Assembly: GCA_025964695.1 (NCBI GenBank)
Contig: JAOPYK010000263.1
Span: 1 to 64,000 of the forward strand
DNA from: Streptosporangiaceae bacterium
Lineage (GTDB): Bacteria; Actinomycetota; Actinomycetes; Streptosporangiales; Streptosporangiaceae
Direction: 5' to 3'
Length of the DNA: 64,000 nt
Shown here: piece by piece, positions 61,381 through 64,000 of the stretch
Numbering within the stretch: the stretch's first letter is position 1
Layout of the letters: the number at the start of each line of letters is the position of its first letter
Position numbers and translations under genes: made by a program
The notes under the pieces: generated by a model
Seen by the model: only the letters and a program-made list of their open reading frames with translations
Told to the model about the DNA's origin: nothing
The model's database searches: none

Positions 61381-62328
61381 ATGTCCTTCGACAACGCCTA
61401 CGAAGCACTCGCCGAGGCCACCGACGACTCCCGGTGGGCCTTCGGCACCGGCTTCACCGAGCCCCTGTCCGCGGTGGACGGCGCGCTGCCGTCCGCAGTG
61501 GACGGCGCGGACCTGGCCGCCTACTGCCTGATGCTCGGCGACGACGCGCTGATCATGTCGCACCGGCTGCAGGAGTGGTGCACGCGCGCTCCCGAGCTCG
61601 AGGACGAGATGGCGATCGCCAACATCGCGCTGGACCTGCTCGGCCAGGCCCGGCCGCTGCTGGCCAGGGCGGGCCGGGCCGACGGCTCGGGCCGGGGCGA
61701 GGACCACTACGCCTTCTTCCGCGGCGAGGACGAGTTCCGCAACGTGCATCTGGCCGAGACCCCGCGCGGGGACTTCGCCCGGCTGAGCGCGGTGCTGCTG
61801 ATCTTCTCCACCTGGCGGCTGGCCCTGCTGGACCGGCTGGTCTCCTCGGCCGACCCGGTCCTCGCCGCCATCGCCGCCAAGGGCGTCAAGGAGGTCACCT
61901 ACCACCGCGACTACGCGGCCCGGTGGACGGTACGGCTGGGCGACGGCACCGAGCTGTCCCACCAGCGGATGCAGGCCGGCCTGGACGCCGTATGGCCGCT
62001 GGTCGCGGAGCTGTTCGTCCCGCATGAGATCGAGCTCCGGCTGGCCGAGGCGCGTGTCGGGGTCGACCCGGCCACGCTGCGAGCGGAGTTCGACGGCGTC
62101 CTGGCACAGGTGCTCGGCGCGGCGGGACTGCGGACGCCAGAAGGGGGATTGCTGCAGGGATTGCCGCAAGGATTGCCGCAGCGAGTGCCGGAAGGCGCGC
62201 CGGCACCCTCCGGCCCGGCCGCAGCCCCCGGCGGGACCGGCCGGTCCGGCGTGCACACCGGCTCGATGGCCCCGTTGCTGGCGGAGCTGCAGAGCGTGGC
62301 CAGGGCGCATCCGGAGGCGACGTGGTGA
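61381..62328 (+). CDS. paaC: PaaC, structural subunit of the epoxidase (enlarged by repeats)
   Basis: The 315-residue protein has the PaaC pattern: LMLGDDALIMSHRLQEWC, EDEMAIANIALDLLGQARPLL, VTYHRDYAARWTVRLGDG and MQAGLDAVWPLVAELF. Typical PaaC is about 250 residues. The extra length here comes partly from a 24-nt duplication near the N-terminus and a 12-nt tandem repeat plus an Ala/Pro/Gly linker near the C-terminus. It is a ferritin-like fold without metal and holds PaaA. ATG 61381 has a weak ribosome-binding site. Confidence 0.93.
   Translation: MSFDNAYEALAEATDDSRWAFGTGFTEPLSAVDGALPSAVDGADLAAYCLMLGDDALIMSHRLQEWCTRAPELEDEMAIANIALDLLGQARPLLARAGRADGSGRGEDHYAFFRGEDEFRNVHLAETPRGDFARLSAVLLIFSTWRLALLDRLVSSADPVLAAIAAKGVKEVTYHRDYAARWTVRLGDGTELSHQRMQAGLDAVWPLVAELFVPHEIELRLAEARVGVDPATLRAEFDGVLAQVLGAAGLRTPEGGLLQGLPQGLPQRVPEGAPAPSGPAAAPGGTGRSGVHTGSMAPLLAELQSVARAHPEATW
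61468..61509 (+). repeat. 24-nt tandem duplication in paaC
   Basis: Two units, 24 nt apart, encode SAVDGALP and SAVDGA. The arrangement is in frame and the copies differ by one base over 18 nt. Confidence 0.75.
62146..62193 (+). repeat. 12-nt tandem repeat in paaC, four units
   Basis: Four in-frame 12-nt units encode GLLQ-GLPQ-GLPQ-RVPE, the outer units being diverged. It lies in the variable linker before the final helix of PaaC. Confidence 0.8.
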
Positions 62329-62834
62329 CGATGACGCGGGACACGGCGGCCCGGCGGGTCGCCGAGACGGTGACCGACCCGGAGCTGCCGGCGGTGACCC
62401 TCGCCGATCTCGGGGTGCTCCGCGACGTGCGGGTCACCGGGGACGGCGCCGTGATCGTGTCGATCACGCCGACCTACAGCGGCTGCCCGGCGATGCACGC
62501 CATGCGCGACGACCTCGTACACGCTCTTCAGGACGCCGGATACCGCGACGTGGACGTGCGCGTGGTGCTGCATCCGGCGTGGACCACCGACTGGATGAGC
62601 GACGCCGGCCGGCGCAAGCTCGCCGAGGCCGGGATCGCCCCGCCGGGTGATGCCCCGCCCAGGCGCGGGGGTCCCGTTCCGGTGACCCTGACCGCGCCGC
62701 CGCGCCGGATCCGCTGCCCGCACTGCGGCTCGGCCGAGACCGACCGGCTCTCGGACTTCAGCGGCACCGCCTGCAAGGCACTGTGCCGCTGCCGGGCCTG
62801 CCGCGAGCCGTTCGAGCACTTCAAGGAGCTGTGA
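62325..62834 (+). CDS. paaD: PaaD, Fe-S/MIP18-type assembly factor
   Basis: The 169-residue protein has the DUF59/MIP18 fold (VTDPELPAVTLADLGVLRDV, TYSGCPAMHAM) and a C-terminal zinc-ribbon (CPHCGS and CRCRACRE). It assists iron-sulphur supply to the epoxidase. GTG 62325 overlaps the paaC stop by 4 bp with GGAGG 7 nt upstream; ATG 62331 is an alternative. Confidence 0.93.
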   Translation: MTMTRDTAARRVAETVTDPELPAVTLADLGVLRDVRVTGDGAVIVSITPTYSGCPAMHAMRDDLVHALQDAGYRDVDVRVVLHPAWTTDWMSDAGRRKLAEAGIAPPGDAPPRRGGPVPVTLTAPPRRIRCPHCGSAETDRLSDFSGTACKALCRCRACREPFEHFKEL

Positions 62835-62836
62835 CG

Positions 62837-63937
62837 GTGACCATGGCCCAGACCGGTCCCGCCGCGGTGGCGGTGCGACGGCGTACGCGGTTCCGCCGGC
62901 TCGAGGTGAGCACCGTGGAGCGGCTGTGCGAGGACGCCGTCGCGGTGACCTTCGACGTGCCCGGCGAGCTCGCGGGGGAGTACGCCTTCGCTCCCGGCCA
63001 GTCCGTGACCGTACGGCGTCGCCTCGGGGGGCGCGAGGAACGCCGGTCCTACTCGATCTGCGCCGCCGCCGGTGAGCCCCTGCGGATCGGCGTGCGCGAG
63101 GTTCCCGGCGGGCTGTTCTCCAGCTGGCTGGTGCGCGAGGTGCGGCCGGGCGACCTGATCGAGGTGTCCGGCCCGGCCGGCACCTTCACCCCCGACCTGG
63201 ACGAACCCGGTCACCACGTGTTCGTCGCCGCGGGCTCCGGCATCACGCCGGTGCTCTCGATCGCCGCGTCCGTGCTGCGGCACCCGGCGGTGACGGCGAC
63301 CGTGCTGTACGGCAACCGGCGTGCGGGCACGGTGATGTTCTCCGACGAGCTCGCCGATCTGAAGGACCGGTACCCGGCGCGGCTCGAGCTGGTGCATGTG
63401 CTGTCGCGGGAGCCGCGTGCGGCGGAGCTGTTCACCGGCCGGCTGGACGCGGGCAAGCTGACCGCCCTCCTGCGGCTGCTGCCTGATCCGACACGGGTGG
63501 CCCACTGGTGGCTGTGCGGGCCCTACGAGATGGTGACCGGCGCGCAGGACGTGCTCGAACGGCATGGCGTCCCCGCCGAGCGGGTGCACCGGGAACTGTT
63601 CTTCGTCGAGGCGTCGCCGCCGGAACCGGCGCGGCATGGCGAGCCGGGCATCGAGGGTGCGGCCAGCCGGGTCACGCTGGTGCTGGACGGGCGGTCCACC
63701 ACGGTCGTGCTGCCGCGGGACACCACGGTTCTGGAGGGTGCTCAGCGCTTCCGGCCGGACCTTCCCTTCGCCTGCAAGGGTGGAGTGTGCGGCACCTGCC
63801 GGGCGAAGATCCTCGACGGCGAGGTCGACATGCGGCGTAACTTCGCCCTGGAGCCCGCCGAAGTGGCCGCCGGCTACGTGCTCACCTGCCAGTCGTTTCC
63901 GGCATCCGAGCAGGCAACGGTCGACTACGATGCTTGA
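62837..63937 (+). CDS. paaE: PaaE, epoxidase reductase (FAD, 2Fe-2S)
   Basis: The roughly 366-residue reductase has an FAD domain (RSYSICAA), an NAD domain (GSGITPVLSIAASVL and WWLCGPYEM) and a C-terminal plant-type [2Fe-2S] ferredoxin (ACKGGVCGTCRAKI and LTCQSFP). It passes electrons from NADPH to PaaA. Of three starts, GTG 62837 has GGAG at 8-nt spacing and is favoured; GTG 62831 and ATG 62843 are possible. It ends the operon. Confidence 0.93.
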   Translation: MTMAQTGPAAVAVRRRTRFRRLEVSTVERLCEDAVAVTFDVPGELAGEYAFAPGQSVTVRRRLGGREERRSYSICAAAGEPLRIGVREVPGGLFSSWLVREVRPGDLIEVSGPAGTFTPDLDEPGHHVFVAAGSGITPVLSIAASVLRHPAVTATVLYGNRRAGTVMFSDELADLKDRYPARLELVHVLSREPRAAELFTGRLDAGKLTALLRLLPDPTRVAHWWLCGPYEMVTGAQDVLERHGVPAERVHRELFFVEASPPEPARHGEPGIEGAASRVTLVLDGRSTTVVLPRDTTVLEGAQRFRPDLPFACKGGVCGTCRAKILDGEVDMRRNFALEPAEVAAGYVLTCQSFPASEQATVDYDA

Positions 63938-64000
63938 CGGGCGTTCGGCGTCGGGCCGTCAATGCCCGGATCAGCCGTTGACCTCCGCAGGCCCACGCGG
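63938..64000. other. Non-coding right edge
   Basis: These 63 bases follow paaE to the end of the window. I see no gene, hairpin or other element in them. Confidence 0.6.

Noticed and set aside
1-64000. Search for tRNA, rRNA, CRISPR, insertion-sequence ends and riboswitches
   Set aside because: No TPsiC-like/CCA arrangements, regular spacer arrays, transposase frames or known riboswitch cores were seen by eye; small or divergent ones could be missed.

Overview
The window is a stretch of very GC-rich chromosome from a filamentous actinomycete. GTG and TTG starts are frequent, genes overlap by 4 bp in tight operons, and several promoters look leaderless. A DUF397 gene sits beside an XRE/DUF5753 regulator and an RsbW-like ATPase, and there is a PF04672-type methyltransferase. 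This mix suggests Streptosporangiales (a Streptosporangium-like organism). That placement is an inference from gene content, not from a phylogenetic marker. I saw no tRNA, rRNA, CRISPR array or intact mobile element.

Region 1 (1-9.3 kb): the 3' end of a [NiFe]-hydrogenase maturation operon (hypD end, hypE, an acidic small protein). It is followed by a CYTH-FxLYD fusion protein, a TetR/DHA2 efflux pair with twin operators, an F420-type small oxidoreductase, a Rieske oxygenase converging on an amidase, and a metallo-beta-lactamase-fold hydrolase. Region 2 (9.3-24.6 kb): an inactive/active M16 peptidase pair, a membrane coiled-coil protein, an aldo/keto reductase divergent from an HTH regulator, a tightly overlapping operon (large protein of unknown function, SDR, threonine-aldolase-like enzyme), the ATPase/DUF397/XRE trio, and a MarR-DHA2 exporter pair.

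Region 3 (24.6-37.5 kb): a methylcrotonyl-CoA carboxylase/HMG-CoA lyase/acyl-CoA dehydrogenase operon for leucine-type catabolism, divergent from its probable TetR regulator across two palindromes. After it come two methyltransferases, a GrpE-like membrane protein, an operon of PAP2 phosphatase, diacylglycerol kinase and Ser/Thr kinase, and an MpaB-like oxygenase.

Region 4 (37.6-54 kb): a complete L-rhamnose regulon. One arm (lacI-lutA-lutB-lutC-rhaB, minus strand) and the other (ABC importer, rhaM, rhaI, bifunctional aldolase/dehydrogenase, a fucose/arabinose-isomerase-like protein, plus strand) diverge from a shared control region with two LacI-type operators and recognisable promoters. Rhamnose is imported, epimerised, isomerised, phosphorylated by RhaB and cleaved. 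The lactaldehyde is oxidised to lactate by the dehydrogenase half of the bifunctional enzyme, and LutABC takes lactate to pyruvate. A ROK-family gene follows with its own promoter.

Region 5 (54-64 kb): small proteins and a VOC protein, then a phenylacetate catabolon: paaI-paaK-TetR on the minus strand, divergent from paaZ-paaA-paaB-paaC-paaD-paaE on the plus strand.

Cross-cutting observations: three decayed gene remnants (peroxiredoxin, rhomboid-like, probable cytochrome P450) lie in intergenic gaps. Tandem repeats with an exact 12-nt unit occur at three separate places, two of them inside genes and in frame. Several perfect inverted repeats sit at the expected control positions of regulator/target pairs.
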